Below are positions 35,227 to 48,312 of a DNA stretch of 64,000 bases, piece by piece. A model generated the notes under the pieces. It was not told the DNA's origin. It was given only the letters and a program-made list of their open reading frames with translations, and did no database searches. This DNA is from Culex pipiens pallens (taxonomy: Eukaryota; Arthropoda; Insecta; Diptera; Culicidae): the NCBI RefSeq assembly GCF_016801865.2, contig NC_068938.1:188676850-188740849 (forward strand), read 5' to 3'. Both the position numbers and the translations under genes were made by a program. Every line of letters begins with the position of its first letter. Positions within the stretch are counted from its first letter, which is position 1.

Positions 35227-35843
35227 GTGAGTTCTTTTGCTTCGTTTTGTTGGGCGAACCTTCTCTGTTGATTACATTTTCCTCGAAAATGAAGCCGGCT
35301 GCGCGATCGCGACGCGATGGAATGGCTTAGAAGAACGTGGGTTGTTTTTTGTGGAGTGGGATGGGTGGTTTTGAAAAAGAGGAGGGTGAAGAGGTGCTCT
35401 ACCACCACATTCTTTTGGAACACGTTTTGTATGTAGAAACTTTAAAAATTTAATGTTTTTAACATTACGAAATTGTTTTTATTTTTACTCTGTCTGATTT
35501 TTTTTAATTCTCTATTACCCAAATTATTATTTTTCCGTGTTCAGGAGTCCATTTTGAGCAATTTAGTTTTAAAAATTTGTCTTGTTTTACTTTTATCATT
35601 TTGGTCAGTTATTTATATTTACACTGTTTTTTGTGATTTTAGGCCTCTCATTATTATCTATCTCAAACAGCTTATAGGCGTTTTCATATTTTTCAAGTCT
35701 TTTTTCGATTTTTTACTGCTTTTCCCATTTAAAAAAAATAAGATTAAGGCCGTTGCAAATATTTTTCAAAGTTTATGTCGCACAAAACCTGTAATTTAAT
35801 AAAATAGAGTTCTACTTTCGAATGTTTTTTTTTTAATTCAATT
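35227..35843. other. AT-rich stretch, no gene seen
   Basis: The sequence becomes strongly T-rich after 35430, and no element termini were recognised. Confidence 0.45.
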
Positions 35844-35854
35844 TTTTTAAATAT

Positions 35855-36264
35855 CAAAAATCAAATTATTCGCTCTACAGCATTGCCTTGGCGTTCTCGA
35901 TTGCGAGATTCCTACTCGAAACTAAGTGTCCGAAGGCTTGATTGTTATGGCAATTGCAAACCTCTTTTTACACCTTAGCTTCCATCCACCCCGGGATTCG
36001 AACCGACGACGTTTGGATTGTTAGTCCAACTGCCTACCAGCGACTCCACCGAGGCAGGACCCAGGGAGACGACTCCTGCACCTGGACTGTGTTAACGACC
36101 TAACCTTTTTAGGTTAGTCCGGGGCCAACATTTACTTCCCCGTCCGACGGAAGGCGTGGTCAGACAAATCTCGTCTCGAAAAATGCCACCGGGACCGTCT
36201 GGGATCGAAATCAAGCCGACTGGGTGAGAGGCAACCACGCTTGCCCCTACACAACGGTCCCGGA
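35855..36264 (-). mobile_element. Dimeric tRNA-related SINE, full-length copy
   Basis: Read on the - strand from 36264, a first tRNA-like module (ends GGGACCGT and ACGGTCCC; B-box-like GATTTCGATCC) is followed by a spacer. A second tRNA-like module comes next (B-box GGTTCGAATCCC, anticodon-like arm around GGACTAACAATCC), then a body and an A/T-rich tail. TTTTTAAATAT flanks the element on both sides (35844-35854 and 36265-36275), a target duplication typical of LINE-driven retroposition. The truncated relative at 15726-16028 retains only the second module. Confidence 0.78.
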
Positions 36265-36536
36265 TTTTTAAATATATTTTTAGAATGTTAAGATCAAGGT
36301 TGAAAAGTACTGTCCACGAATATTTTAATAATTTTCGTTACCACATTTTAATATAACTTTCTATACTTACTGGATATTTTGAAATATAACGCTTACACTA
36401 TTTACATAAACACCTTTTTCACGATTTCCGTTAAAATCGGATCGGATCAAGATTGTTCATCGGCGAAATATTAAAAATTTTGAAAATCTGATTGAGAATT
36501 CCACATAAATGTTTGTTTCCCTCTGAAGAGAGACAG

Positions 36537-37872
36537 TAGGGTACGTTATCCATTAGTGGACCCCTTTCCTATAGTGGACCCTCTGAAGTGTTTTTGATGA
36601 AAAAATCAATAAAACCACAATTTCAAGCGTGTTTTTGTCTACAAATCTTTTATTTGGCATGTTCAGCATAATTTAAAACAATGTTGGCTGACATTGACGT
36701 GTCCTTTGAGCCAAAATAAGTGTTTTGAGTTCGACATCTGAAATCAGCCATGGCCACTAGCATTTTCACAACAAAACTGCATTTATATTTTATGATTGAA
36801 TTAACTATCCAATCATTTTTTGACTGATAATTCAACTTCAGCAGGTCGAAATAATGTAAGTTTAAGAAACTTTACTAAAATAAACGAAGAACTGCTCATT
36901 TTCGAGCAAAAATTAGGGGGGGTCCAATATAGGACAACGAAAATCCAAACTTTTCCAAAAGTGGACCCCTGTTAATTTAACTTGCAAAAATAAAGAAAAC
37001 TGTGTATTTAAGCAAAAGTGTCTCTTAAACATACAATAAATGCTTGTTGTAATCCACCTAAACACTTATTTTTTTTCAATTATGAGTATAAATATAGCTG
37101 TTTTCATGTTAAAAGTACCAAATATGCTGAAGCCGAAAGAATTTATAATTAATCAAAACTTTAGTTAATGGTACTTTACTGAAGCATCATAGTTGCAGTT
37201 TGAAATGATATTTTATAATAATAAATCAATAACAAAACATTATTTTTAAATAAACATGCGTGGTTTTATCAGCAACTGTAAACAAATCTATTGTTTAGTT
37301 TCGGTCAATCATTTATGTAATTAATATGGAAAAAAATGCATCAAAATTACTTTTTTAAATTATTTGTATGTTTACAGTGGTTTTTGAAACGTTTTCTCTG
37401 ATCTTTTTCGGAAATAAATGTGTTTAAATGTCTGTTAGGTTTTTTTGTTGTTTAAAGCCAAATTTGTTAACAAAACATATTTGTTCATGATGAAAAGTGA
37501 GCAAAACTCATCTTTTATTCATTATATCTATCATTAGACCTACACAATGCATCAAAACATCAAATATCGGTTAAATTAGGTATAAAAATAACAGTTTGCC
37601 TATAGTGGACCCGGGTCCACAATCGGATTATGGACCCGGGTCCACTATAGGAAAAGGGGGTCCATAACAGGCAAAAAAAACTTTTTTTTCAAATGGCTAT
37701 TTTTCTGCTCAAAAACAAAAAACTGATGAAACAAATACTTAAAATTGTTCAAAACACTCCAGCTTCCATTATTTTGTTCAAAGGGTTATGAAAAAGTGCT
37801 TAAAATATTGAAAATTTGCGAAAAATGTGCTTCGGCTCTACTAGGGGGTCCACTAATGGTTAAAATACCCTA
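36537..37872. mobile_element. 1.3-kb TIR element with repeated GTGGACCC motifs
   Basis: The left end TAGGGTACGTTATCC then ATTAGTGGACCCC is mirrored at the right by GGGGTCCACTAATGG then TACCCTA. The motif TAGTGGACCC or its inverse recurs inside at about 36566, 36910, 36960, 37605 and 37645. A 49-base near-perfect palindrome at 37603-37651 is centred on ATCGGAT. TA at both extremities suggests a TA target duplication. No transposase frame is seen. The repeated motif could be a transposase-binding site. Confidence 0.65.
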
Positions 37873-40800
37873 TTTCAGCAAGCGGTTGTTTGATCAACAA
37901 ATATCAAAACTGAAATTGTAGAATTTTTAAGGCTTCCTATACTTTACAGCTCTTTGTCCTGAAAAGTTGCACTTTTCGATTGAAAATTTTGGCATCTTAA
38001 AATTGATTCGGAAATATTCAGCAAATTTGCACTATGTTAAAAAAAAACTTTTGGCTTGCTGTATTTTTTAAATTTGTATGAAACTTACTCCATCCGAGTT
38101 GGTGTCATGGGCAAAGATGTAGGTTACGATTAGGAATGTTTAGAAACAAAAGTTTAAATAATAAATTAAGTGTTGTTTTTTCTTCAAAAAAAAATTATTT
38201 TTTTTGCTCAAAAGTGCATAGAGCAAAAGAGTATGGTATGACGGACGAAAGAAAAATATTTTAATTTTTTGTGGAAATCCTATGTGAAGTTTTTATTTGC
38301 GTGAACAAAATTTTTTAGTCTCTACTTAGATATTTTGAATACTATCTTAGTCTTGATGTTAAAGGATTTGAAATGCACACATAAAAAAAATCAAAAATGA
38401 TGTCGAATTGAATTCTGAATCTTAAAGTCCTTTTGAATTTGTTTGATAAATTACACCATTTGTTGGTTAAATAACACAGCAAATTTTGGATTGCCATTTC
38501 AGTAAAATAATTAACTGAATGCGATTCAGTAATCATCACTTCTGCTGAAATTCGGTAATGGACAAAAACATTGCTAAAAAATCAGTATATCTGTCAAACT
38601 GAACTGTCACTTATGACTTATTGTTTGGATGCTGCCGAGAAAAATCCTCTTTCAAACATGTTGTGTTTTTTTTAGTGTTGCGCTGGTAGTGGAGACGCGA
38701 TGTCGTGATTATTCAGGTTAATTTTTTTTATGGGGTGAGTGATTGTGGTAATCGAATACGTGATTTTTCAAATCACGACATACAATAAACAAAAAGGTTT
38801 TAATCATTAAAATGTAAGTCGTGATTTCAAGTATCCCACAAAGTACCCCACAAACTAAACAATTTGCTCACAAATCAACAAACCGTTTCCCAACCCAAGT
38901 TTCCAAGACTTCGATCCCCAAACAAACACAACGTTTCTGAATGATTCTAAAAATAAGCATTTCCACGCCAAGCAACATCCACTCGCATCCATTCATTGAC
39001 GGGAGTTTCGTCCTTTGCCAGCAGTATCAAACCCACGTCGCCTCCTTTTTTCCTGGAAAAACAAATTATAAATCCTCCCGGTTGGAATTCCTCTACCCAC
39101 ACACACACACAGCAACAATCATCTTCGAAGATGTTTACCTACGTCAGTCACACCAACACACTGCTAATAAGAAACTGGCAGGATCAAGATGTGTGGGTGG
39201 TTCATCGAAAGAGGAGCTCCGGGATTTTATTGCCTGGTGTCAAAGGGAGAGCACACACACACGCACCGGCAATACTTCATCCTGTGGGACAGATCGTCCT
39301 ACGCACACCACTGAAGTGAAACTTTGCAACAGGAGGGTAAAGGTATTCGTTTTGCAGCACTTGAGATGGTGGTGTGGTTGTTGACGTTTTGGGAGGGTGG
39401 CGTGGCGAAACATAAAAAGAGCATAACACACTCACAAAGACAGCAAGGAAGAAGCAAAAGAAAAAGAAGATGCGTTGCTCCTACGCAGTGGATGCAGGTG
39501 TCGGGGGTGAGGGTTCGAGGTGGTGGGGGAAGGGAGAGGAGAGGGGACATCCGGGTGGAGAGAGAAAAGAGATAAATTTTGTGTCCGTCGCCGCATATGC
39601 TTTCGGCTTTTCTCCGGGTTGGGTTGGGTTCGTCACCGGCAATGGCTTGATTGCTATTAATAAAAATCCTCCTCTCGGCACTGGTACTGGGTTGGGCTGG
39701 AACGGGGATGGGAACGTCGTCGGAGCGAAGATCGGCCACGTTGTTCCAAGGATAATTGCTGATCTTTTCGAGAATCTGAAACGTCATCGGTCAAGATTTT
39801 TAAATAATTTGTTTTAAATGCTTTAAATTTCTTGTTTTTAGCATAAAATGAGTTCTACGACCCCATTTTAGTCAAATTTGAGTTGTTGATTGCCTATTAA
39901 AAAATAAAATGCATTATTTCATTATTGCATCACCGCCATTTTGTCCGCCATCTTTGATTTAAAAATTGAAAAAAGTGGGGGGGGGGGGGGGTTCTAAGCT
40001 CGACATCTACATAAAAAATGTGTAAAAATGTGAACCTGATGAAAATTCATTAGATACTTATGAATATTTACCAATTCCTGATGTAAATTTACATTTTTTT
40101 AAAACAAAATTAGGCCGCTGAAAATATTTTTTAAAGTTTATGTCCCTCGACTCTGACCAAAGTCGAGAGGGGGGGAGGGGGGATAAAATAATAAAAAAGT
40201 ATAGAAATTGAAATTATTTTAAGAGCGAGTTTTTTACCAATGTGTAACAGGTCGTATCGAGGTGCTCCGATTTGGATGAAACTTTCAGCGTTTGTTTGTC
40301 TATACATGAGATGAACTCATGCCAAATATGAGCCCTCTACGACAAAGGGAAGTGGGGTAAAACGGGCATTGAAGTTTGAGGTCCAAAACACATGAAAAAT
40401 CTTAAAATTGCTCGCATTTCCGTAAAACTTCATCAATTCCAACTCTCTTAGATGCATTCGAAAGGTTTTTTGAAGCCCTTCAAAATGTGCTATAGACATC
40501 CAGGATTGGTTTGACTTTTTCTCTTAGCTTTTGCAAATAACTGTTAAAAATTGATTTTTTTAAAACCTTAATATCTTTTTGCAACAGCCTACAACACCCA
40601 TACTCCTATAGGTCAAAAGATAGGTAATTATATGGACTATAAGCCTATGGTATTAACTTTTTGGCCAATCGCAGTTTTTCTCATAGTTTTTCGATTTTTT
40701 TACAACAAATATTTTACAACGTTAGTTTTTGCCCTGTAGGCCTCCATAGCGGCACTTTTTGGTCTCCATTTTGTCATATTCGGAATCCTCGGAAAATTTC

Positions 40801-41299
40801 ACGTTAGTTAGAAGTATTGGAGTTGTAAATTTGAATCTCCGATTTTGTGCATTTTTTGTTGTATTTTTGATTTGGCTCAAATTATGTGCGGGTCTTTCCT
40901 CAGAATGAGTCATCATACGATTTCGACAGCAGTCAACTTAAAAATGGTACGGTAATATTTGAAAATCAGTATCTTTCGAAGGAATTTTCTGAGCGATGGT
41001 TTTTGTTATTATTTCATTAATTTCTGGAAGCTTTAAACTAGGATGAGGACGGAAAAACTCGTTTTTTTGTACAAAAAAAAAATTATGCCAAGATCCGTTT
41101 TTTTCAATTTTAAAATTTTAGAGTATGTTTTGAGGAACACAAATTCGCAGAGCCATAGAAAAATACGTTTTACTTAGGCTTAACTAAAAAAAATGCAGTT
41201 TTTTGATTATTTGAAATAGTGCCCATAAGTGACCATTTCTGAAAATGTTTTTTTTTAATTTTCCAAAAATTTCGTCCATGAATCATTGAAAATTAGATT
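37873..41299. other. Non-coding; unique island at 38930-39790
   Basis: Bases 38930-39790 are GC-richer and unique-looking, with CA runs at 39098 and 39249. Several overlapping frames on both strands lack domains. This may be conserved regulatory DNA. Bases 39840-39970 (ATGAGTTCTACGACCCCATTT and CCGCCATTTTGTCCGCCATC) are pogo-like debris followed by a 15-base G-run. The rest is AT-rich. Confidence 0.4.
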
Positions 41300-41765
41300 T
41301 ATGGTTGCTGAGAGTGGATAGAAGAAAAACAAACAGAATTTTTTTTTGGATTTCTCTGTGAAACTGTCAACTTTTCCTTTTTTTCTGGAGAAACGAAACG
41401 AAAGTAGGCAAAAAACAGATTTGAAAACCAATACCTTTAAATACCAGTGCTGAAAAGTCCTACGTTTCAACACTGTAATGGGTGCTGAATAGTTGAACTT
41501 ATCAACACTTGTATTGAAAAGTAACATTTTTCAATATTTTTTTTGTTGTGAACGGTGAATTTACTTAACACATGAATGTTTGGCATAAAATTCCATTCAA
41601 AAAGCTTTTTTCGGAATTGCAAAAAATGTTGTAGGCAACTCGTTGCAAAACTTGATTTTTTCAACACTCGTCGTATATATCGAACTCCGTAAAACTCGTT
41701 GGATAAATAAACGACTCGTGCTTAAAAAATCTTGTTTTCGCAACTTGTTGCATAAACTACTATTA
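41300..41765. repeat. Dispersed repeat family R41, copy 1
   Basis: It shares GTGAAACTGTCAACTTTTCC, the block around TGCTGAA(T/A)AGTTGAAC and the closing palindrome GATTTTTTCAACACTCG...TTGTTGCATAAACTACTA with copies at 49275-49800 and 50596-51030. The closing part folds on itself around a GTTGGATAAAT pair. Function is unknown; it is probably a non-autonomous transposon. Confidence 0.6.
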
Positions 41766-44700
41766 TAAAATGAGGTGTTAAACGCAATGCTGCAATGATA
41801 GCGTAGTCTGATTTTTAATTATATAATCATTTAGTTCATGAATTTGTTACGGAATAGACGCGACGAACTCAATCATCAAGTGCCTTCCTATCTTCTTTCT
41901 GTTAGCTAGATAAGGTATTGATTTTCGTTGCCTCTCGAGCTACGATGCTATGGAGAGCAATTGGCGGATAATCATAATCATAATAATCATAAACAAAAGT
42001 AAACGAGATTTAACATGTTGTATGCAATACTCGAAAAAAATATGTTGAAATCATAAGTACATAGTTAAATTTTCTCAATTTTCAAACAAAAAAGATTTCA
42101 ATAAAATGATTATGCTTTCGGGAAGTATCCTTTAAAATTGTTATTGTTATTGTTCAAGTTCAAATTGTTTTGAATCAATGATTTTTTTTTATGAAAATCG
42201 GTAACTTACAGAAAAATTGGAAAAATGTTAAGAAATTAATAATCATTTTTTTTTATTTGGTTGTAAATAAAAAAATCTCTAATGTTAATGCTTCAACCAA
42301 ACAGTCAAATAGCTCATCAGAGCCAAAGTCACATGTCACACGTGATGTTGACATTGAGTAAACAGCAACCATCATCAAGCCAACAACATCGAGCAAAGTG
42401 TTTTCAGCATCACACCACTCGCACAGCCCCCCAGTCTTGGGTTGTGATGCTGGAGTTAAATGGCGCACGGTGCGAGTCAGTAGCTTTAGCCAACCAACTC
42501 CACCACCCACCGCACACAACCCGGATGACCTCCCAGCAGCTCCTTCACCACAATTCCCCCCTCTTGGACGGTTGTGGCAAAGGGTGTGGGCCATTAATTA
42601 TAAACTCCACAACTCCCTCCCCACAACGCGCGAACCATCCGAAATCGTTGTGGAAGTCAAAAAAAATATGCACAAATTTATGCCGAAACGCACGCTGCCG
42701 TCAATTAACCCTTTGAAGACAGGGTTTTTAAAATTTAACGCTAATTCTTTAAAATTTTGGGGTTTTGTGCAAAACATCTTTGTTAAAGAAAACCGTTACT
42801 TCTGCAGAAAATTACTAACTCAAAAATTGTATAGTTAATTAACAAATCTTCAAACATCTCCCCCGAAAGGGTAAAATCGCGGGGACGTAAAACACCCACC
42901 GCGCTCTCGACGTCGTTGTGGTTGAGTTGCCCGGTTTTTTTTTTATTTCTTTCATTTTTCTCCCCCCTCACCCAGCACTAGTGTGACTTTGAATATTTTA
43001 CCCACAAATAATATAATATGTTCAGCCTGCCTCCCGCGAGCAGACTTGGACGACGACGATCGGGGCAATAACTCACATATGCTTGCCACCCCAATTCCAC
43101 CTCTCTCCTCCCTTGGCCCCACCCAGGGGGGGTCGACGCGACGCCTCATGGACGCAAAAAAGGCTAAAAAGCTCGCAGACGACGACGACCATGCGTTACC
43201 ATGACACTGGCCAGGGTCGACACTGGTTTTGCCGGACAGTCAGCTCAGCCGTGCGTGTTCTGAGAAACTTGTTTTAAGTTTCTGCTGACCGCACGCGTGG
43301 GGGGCTTGGGGAAGCGATTATGAGAATGCTTTTTTGGCGGACCTTTAGAAATTTAGGAAGTAAAATGCCTTGCATAGACGCCCTTGCTCCCATTACGTGA
43401 CTAATTATATTTTTTTGAATATATTATAAGCAAAAAAACATGTTTTCAATTTTTATTTATGTATCCTTTCTCTGTTTATTTTCAGGTATATTTATAAAAC
43501 ATGGATTACTACAAAAGGATAAGGAAAATTCATAGACATAGTTTGGTAAAATCCTCCAGTCCAAGAAAGAACACGTCACACGTGTTGTAGCTCTTTGAGT
43601 TTACCCCGTATCCAGACGGTGATCCTTACCCTCACGACTGTCTCACTCACATTATCATACACTCGCGTTCATACTCTCTCATTGATGAGGAACAGTCGCG
43701 GGACGACCACCGGTTGTTGCTCGCAGCTGGATGGTGATGGTGACTTCGACAAAGTATCGCTTTTCTTTTAGAGGGGGGACAAGCAGGCGCAATCATCCTT
43801 GCGCGTCCGAACTTATATTTGATTGGAATATATCATTACTGCAACGGTAAAACGAATAAGAGTAATTTTTCAGTCAATCAGTCAGTCAGAATCATCAAAT
43901 ATCGATATGTTCCATTTATTGGCTGTCAACATCCTAAAAGTAGTTTAGTTAGATTCCCCGCTGTTAGCAAATTCTTGAAAAAACGCTACTAAAATTCTAC
44001 AACAGCTTGACTTCTGAACGCACCAAACCCTGCATCAGTAACATGTAGAGGGTGATTTGGTTCGTAAAGGGAGGAAGGTGGAGCTGCCGTGATGGATTTG
44101 AATAAGCCAGACGACAGGAACATGCTTTATGTGGGGCTGATTTGATTAAGCTGTGTATTTGTCGAACACCTCCCCCCTCCGGAGGGGGCGAAGGAAATGG
44201 CACAGATTTATTGGATGCCTTCGGCAGCAACGAGTGGGCTGGCACGAGATTGGAGTTAGAGTTAGAATTGATGCAGTAAATTTGTTGGATTTGTGACAAC
44301 TTAACTACTTTTTTATATACTATTTTCTCATTGTAAAAAATATAAATTAAATGGAATTCCAAAATCGTCCCAGATGCTTCTGCTCCCACCTTATATTTAT
44401 GTGTGTATTTGGGAAGGAGGAATGTTGCCACCCAGACGACGCCGACCACTGCCACCCCGCTGCTCACACACTCACTGTTGTCTGCTTTTCCTCTCACCTT
44501 TTGCGACTCTCTTGGGTTGGAGTTAAATCTCCTCGCAGGGATTGAACTGTAAGGCTATCCCTTAGCTTATCAGAGATTGTTGGCTGACTGCTGTTTGATA
44601 AACCCAAATTAACAAAAAGCTTCTAAAATTGTTTGTAAGTTTAAGAATTAAATAAAAAAGTTTTCACGTGATTAATGGATGGTTTCGTATCAAATTTCAA

Positions 44701-44860
44701 GTATTTCACGCGTTTCGCAAAATCGTGAAAAGGGGGGGGGGGGCAGAATGGGCCACCCTTGGGTTTGGGCTTTAGAATGGATTTATATCTACTGTAAGAC
44801 AAGGGTCTTATAAAGGACGTAAAATAAAACTAACATTTTAAAAGGGCCAAACATTGAATA
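41766..44860. other. Non-coding; unique islands at 42280-43330 and 43560-44560
   Basis: Two GC-richer islands contain no recognisable protein domain. Frames in them are short, overlapping and of mixed composition, including a GACGACGAC-type run at 43049 and 43180. ACGTCACACGTGTTG near 43571 and CACGTGATG near 42337 carry E-box CACGTG cores. I read these as candidate regulatory DNA of the large gene. A run of G at 44733-44743 marks the start of repeat sequence. Confidence 0.4.
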
Positions 44861-45760
44861 TTACGCCCATTTAAAATGTTAGTCTTGATTTAATTTTTTT
44901 CAAAATATTTTTTTTGAAAAGATCGGAAAATTTCACGAATGTTTCATGTATTAACATTGAAAATCGGACCATTAGTTGCTGAGATATCGACATTAGAAAA
45001 TGGTAAGTTGTTTTGGTGAGACTTAGAAAACTTCAATTTTCGTGTTTCTTTTTCTTAAAGCGGCTGTATCTCAGCAACCCGCGGTCCAATCTTCAATGTC
45101 TCTTAGACAATTTTATAGCAAATTTTCTGAACTTTTCAAAAAAAATATTTTTAGAAATGGTCGCTCATGGTCACTATTTTTAAAAATCGAAAAACTGCAA
45201 ATATTTTGCTAAAATCAAACTTTCGGTGGCTATATCTTGAAAACGAAGCCCTTTATCAAAAAAATTTTAAAGTAGTTTTCGATTGCAAATTCAATTTTGC
45301 ATTAAAAAATAACTTCAAATTTGTTTTTGCATGAAATTTGGATTTTTTTTCCAAAAATCACTATTTTTCAAAAATTCATAACTTAGCGGCAGATTTTTTG
45401 ACAATGTTTCTCTATAGCTCAAAAGTTGCGGATTTTAGTCCCCTAAAACATATCAAAAAATCTCGAAAATCAAAAAAATACATATTTTGGGAAATTGAGT
45501 TTTAGTGGAAAAAAAAGTTGATAAAAAAATCTGCAAATTTTTTTTCCGTGTACCTATTTTTTTCTCAATTGTCCTCAACAATACCTACAACATTGCCGAA
45601 GACACCAAATTGATCAGAAAATTCACTCAAAAGTTACAGCTGTTTGAATATATACACACCATTTTTGTATGGACAGCAACCAAAATTGTATGGAGACTTG
45701 TATGGGTGAACCAATGACACAAAATAGCTTATTTGGTCATAGGGAAGGCCCCCACAAAGT
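44861..45760. repeat. Dispersed repeat family R45, copy 1
   Basis: TTAGTCTTGATTT, GAAAAGATCGGAAAA, TCGGACCATTAGTTGCTGAG and ATATCGAC(A/G)TTAGAAAATGG occur here and in the same order at about 56180-56350. The far ends also match: CCTACAACATTGCCGAAGA near 45588, and CCATACAAGTCTCC on the opposite strand near 45690. No coding capacity is visible. It is probably an old non-autonomous transposon or a decayed retroelement. Confidence 0.6.
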
Positions 45761-46963
45761 TTGAGTCAAATAAAAAAATACAAAAAATAAAAATGGTCGA
45801 AATCGGCCGATTTCGTAGAGAGTTGCTCAAAAGCTAAAAATTAAAATTGCAGGTCACGGTGTCAACATTTGAATGAAAAAAGTGTTTTAAAATGCATCAT
45901 ACACCTGTCCAGTTGTTTTGAAATCATTAAATTCCAAAATTTATAAAAAACTGACGAAAATTTTATTTTTGCGAGAAAAAAAAAGTTTTTGCGGTGCTGT
46001 ACATTAAAATTTCATAAAAGTTCAAAATATGTTTAAACGAGTCCAAACATGTTAAATATGATTATCAATGCAGAAAAGGCATTTAAGATTGTTCTCAGTT
46101 GATTAGACTTCTATTTCCATTGAAATTTTGATATTTTTTGAAAAAATACGTTTTTTCCCCCTGATTTTTCGGACTAATTTTGAAGGGACATAAACTTTGA
46201 AAAATATTTGCAACGGCCTAAATCATTTTTTTTAAATCAGATTTTTCTTAGTCCTGCTTTATTTTAACGATATTTGATTATTTGGGTGGATGATTCCTGT
46301 GAAAGTTAAACAATACTACTTTTTTTCGTTTTGTTTTCATTTTGAATAAAAATTTCGATTTCGTTACAAATATATTAATTTTGCTGCTTTTTTTAAATTT
46401 AAATTTTAAATAGAGTGATGAAAACCTTAAAAAAAAAATTCAATATGCTAAATGTCGCAAACAATATAATTATTTAACCCATTTTGGCTGGACAAGATTG
46501 TAAAATTTTGCTTAGATATGACATTCAATAAAATGAAGCAAATCAGCGAAAACTTATTAGCTTTATTAGTCGAATATTAAAAAGAACAGTTCAATAAATG
46601 AGAATACGCATGCCCTACACTTTGTTTCAAAATATATATTATATATAGAGCCCACCTATCTTCTTGGAAAATCTTTTTGGAAAATTAGGAATTTTTTTTT
46701 GTCAGGTTCAAAATTATTGAAATTGTTTTTAGTTTATTTAAATAATATATAATGAAGCATAAAAAGCAGTTTCCCCGAAATTTGCGTGAAATTTGGTGTT
46801 TTGAAATGGAGGTCCCCGTGAAATTTGCAATTTTCGAGCGTGATAAATCACTGAGCCTACGTGATACATTACCGAAAGTATTTTCTTAATATTTGGTCAC
46901 CGCCATTTTGGCCGCAATGTTGTTGGATTTGAACATTTCAAATCGAAGATACTACCTCTAAGT
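45761..46963. other. AT-rich stretch, no gene seen
   Basis: There are only short frames without domains. CGCCATTTTGGCCGC near 46902 is the dispersed pogo-linked phrase. Confidence 0.45.
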
Positions 46964-46975
46964 GATAGAGGATGT

Positions 46976-47223
46976 CCCGCCCGTGTGGATCAATCGGACC
47001 GCGCACTGGACTCACAATCCAGAGGTCGCCGGTTCGAATCCCGCGGCGGGCGCTCCAAAATTCTTTGTGTAAATATGGGTATTCGGCGCCGTCGTTCCGT
47101 GCCATACTTTCATACACTTAGAAGCCCAGGGCGGCGAAGTCCTTGTAGATAAAAGGAAGACACTAGTGGTTGGTACTAGCAATGGTGGCCGACAGCTATA
47201 AAGTCAACTTCGTTTTTCGTTTC
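46976..47223 (+). mobile_element. tRNA-derived SINE, copy 2, with 12-bp target duplication
   Basis: The tRNA-like head has paired ends CCCGCC and GGCGGG, anticodon-like loop CTCACAA (CAC) and B-box GGTTCGAATCCC. It is followed by the same body as in 4229-4440 (TATGGGTATTCGGCGCC...). GATAGAGGATGT is present on both sides (46964-46975 and 47224-47235), so the insertion is 248 bp. The well-kept head pairing suggests it is younger than copy 1. Confidence 0.82.
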
Positions 47224-47235
47224 GATAGAGGATGT

Positions 47236-47649
47236 TCAAATGCATCTTCTAAAACTTGTATTTTACTAAAATGCTGACTGTTGATGCGGAAAACCAAACA
47301 AATTCTAATGGGAAATTGGTTTGTCAAAAAAAAATACGATAAAAATGCATTTTTCTCGGAATACTTGATTTGACACAAAAGTCAAATTTTCAATCATGGG
47401 CAGCTTGGGGCCTTTTTTGAGCTAAACGCAGCTAAAATAAGACAACAACAAGAAAAAACGAAAAAAAACGATTATCTGAACTGAAATTTGATCGAGAACT
47501 TCAGATAATCGCGTCTGGACTGTAATGTAATTTTAACTATCATCCCAGAGTTAATTTTTGGTTTTAATTATCAAGTTTTATTGAATTAAGTGAAAAAGTG
47601 TTTAGGCCGTTGCAACTATTTTTTTTCAAAGAACAAGATAACTTGATAA
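47236..47649. other. AT-rich stretch with a pogo-like end
   Basis: TCAGATAATCGCGTCTGGACTG at 47502 is the inverse of the dispersed CAGTCCAGACTCGATTATC terminus, so an element end lies here. No gene is seen. Confidence 0.45.
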
Positions 47650-48312
47650 CTTATTTCCACAACGCTCCGCACCAACGTCCACCCCACGAATCCTGATGGT
47701 CAGCCACTCCACCCTCCACTCCCATCGTCAAGTTGAAGGCAAAGGAGTCAATAAATATCCCCTCAATTCGTTCCGATTCGCAAAGCGATGTGCGTTTTCA
47801 CGTTACTTGGGCACACGAGTATTTGTGTGTTGTGGAAAGAGAGAGAGCGAACGAGAGAGGGAGAGAGCGATTGCGCCGTTTGCGGGGGATCCCCTCCCGA
47901 GGTTGGGTTGGGCAGACCCCACTCCCCTCCCCCTTCTCTTGCTCGTTTCGCCATGGAAGTTCCACGAGGGTGGCCCGTTCCGGGGTCGCCCAGCCTGGCA
48001 ATCGAACTCCAGCTGCCGGGACGAAGGGAAGGTCGGAACGCGTTTTTGCTTGAGTCAGAGAAAAATCCCACCCAACCAACCCACACTATAGCATTGCGCT
48101 GGGTTTTGCAACTGGGTGTGGGTGGTGATGTTAGAAATGTTGCTCTCGGGAAGAAACTGAGACAAATTGTGAGGTTTTAGTGATTGTTTTGCGGTGAACT
48201 GCAGTGATTTAGTGTAATTGAACTTGATATTTGAATGATAGTGTCTTTAAAAGTGACTTGATTCGAAATGAAAATTCAGTGAAAATGAAACAACATGAAA
48301 ATCTTCACAAAA
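47650..48312 (+). promoter_or_regulatory. Possible GAGA-rich promoter and first exon ending in a splice donor
   Basis: GAGA-type runs (47838-47870) lie inside a GC-rich island that passes into leader-like sequence (GTGATTG, GCAGTGATTTAGTG). It ends at the donor CACAAAA|GTAAGT at 48312/48313. One ATG near the end opens a frame that stays open for nine codons into the donor. The charlatan start exon has an in-frame stop upstream (59078-59080), so this exon would be untranslated for that protein. It is the nearest of the candidate first exons to the coding region, about 11 kb away. Confidence 0.45.

Noticed and set aside
47696..48180. Overlapping 90-130 residue frames near 47.7-48.2 kb
   Set aside because: Five frames on both strands overlap in one GC-rich island with GAGA runs, none with a domain. 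A promoter/leader explanation is simpler.
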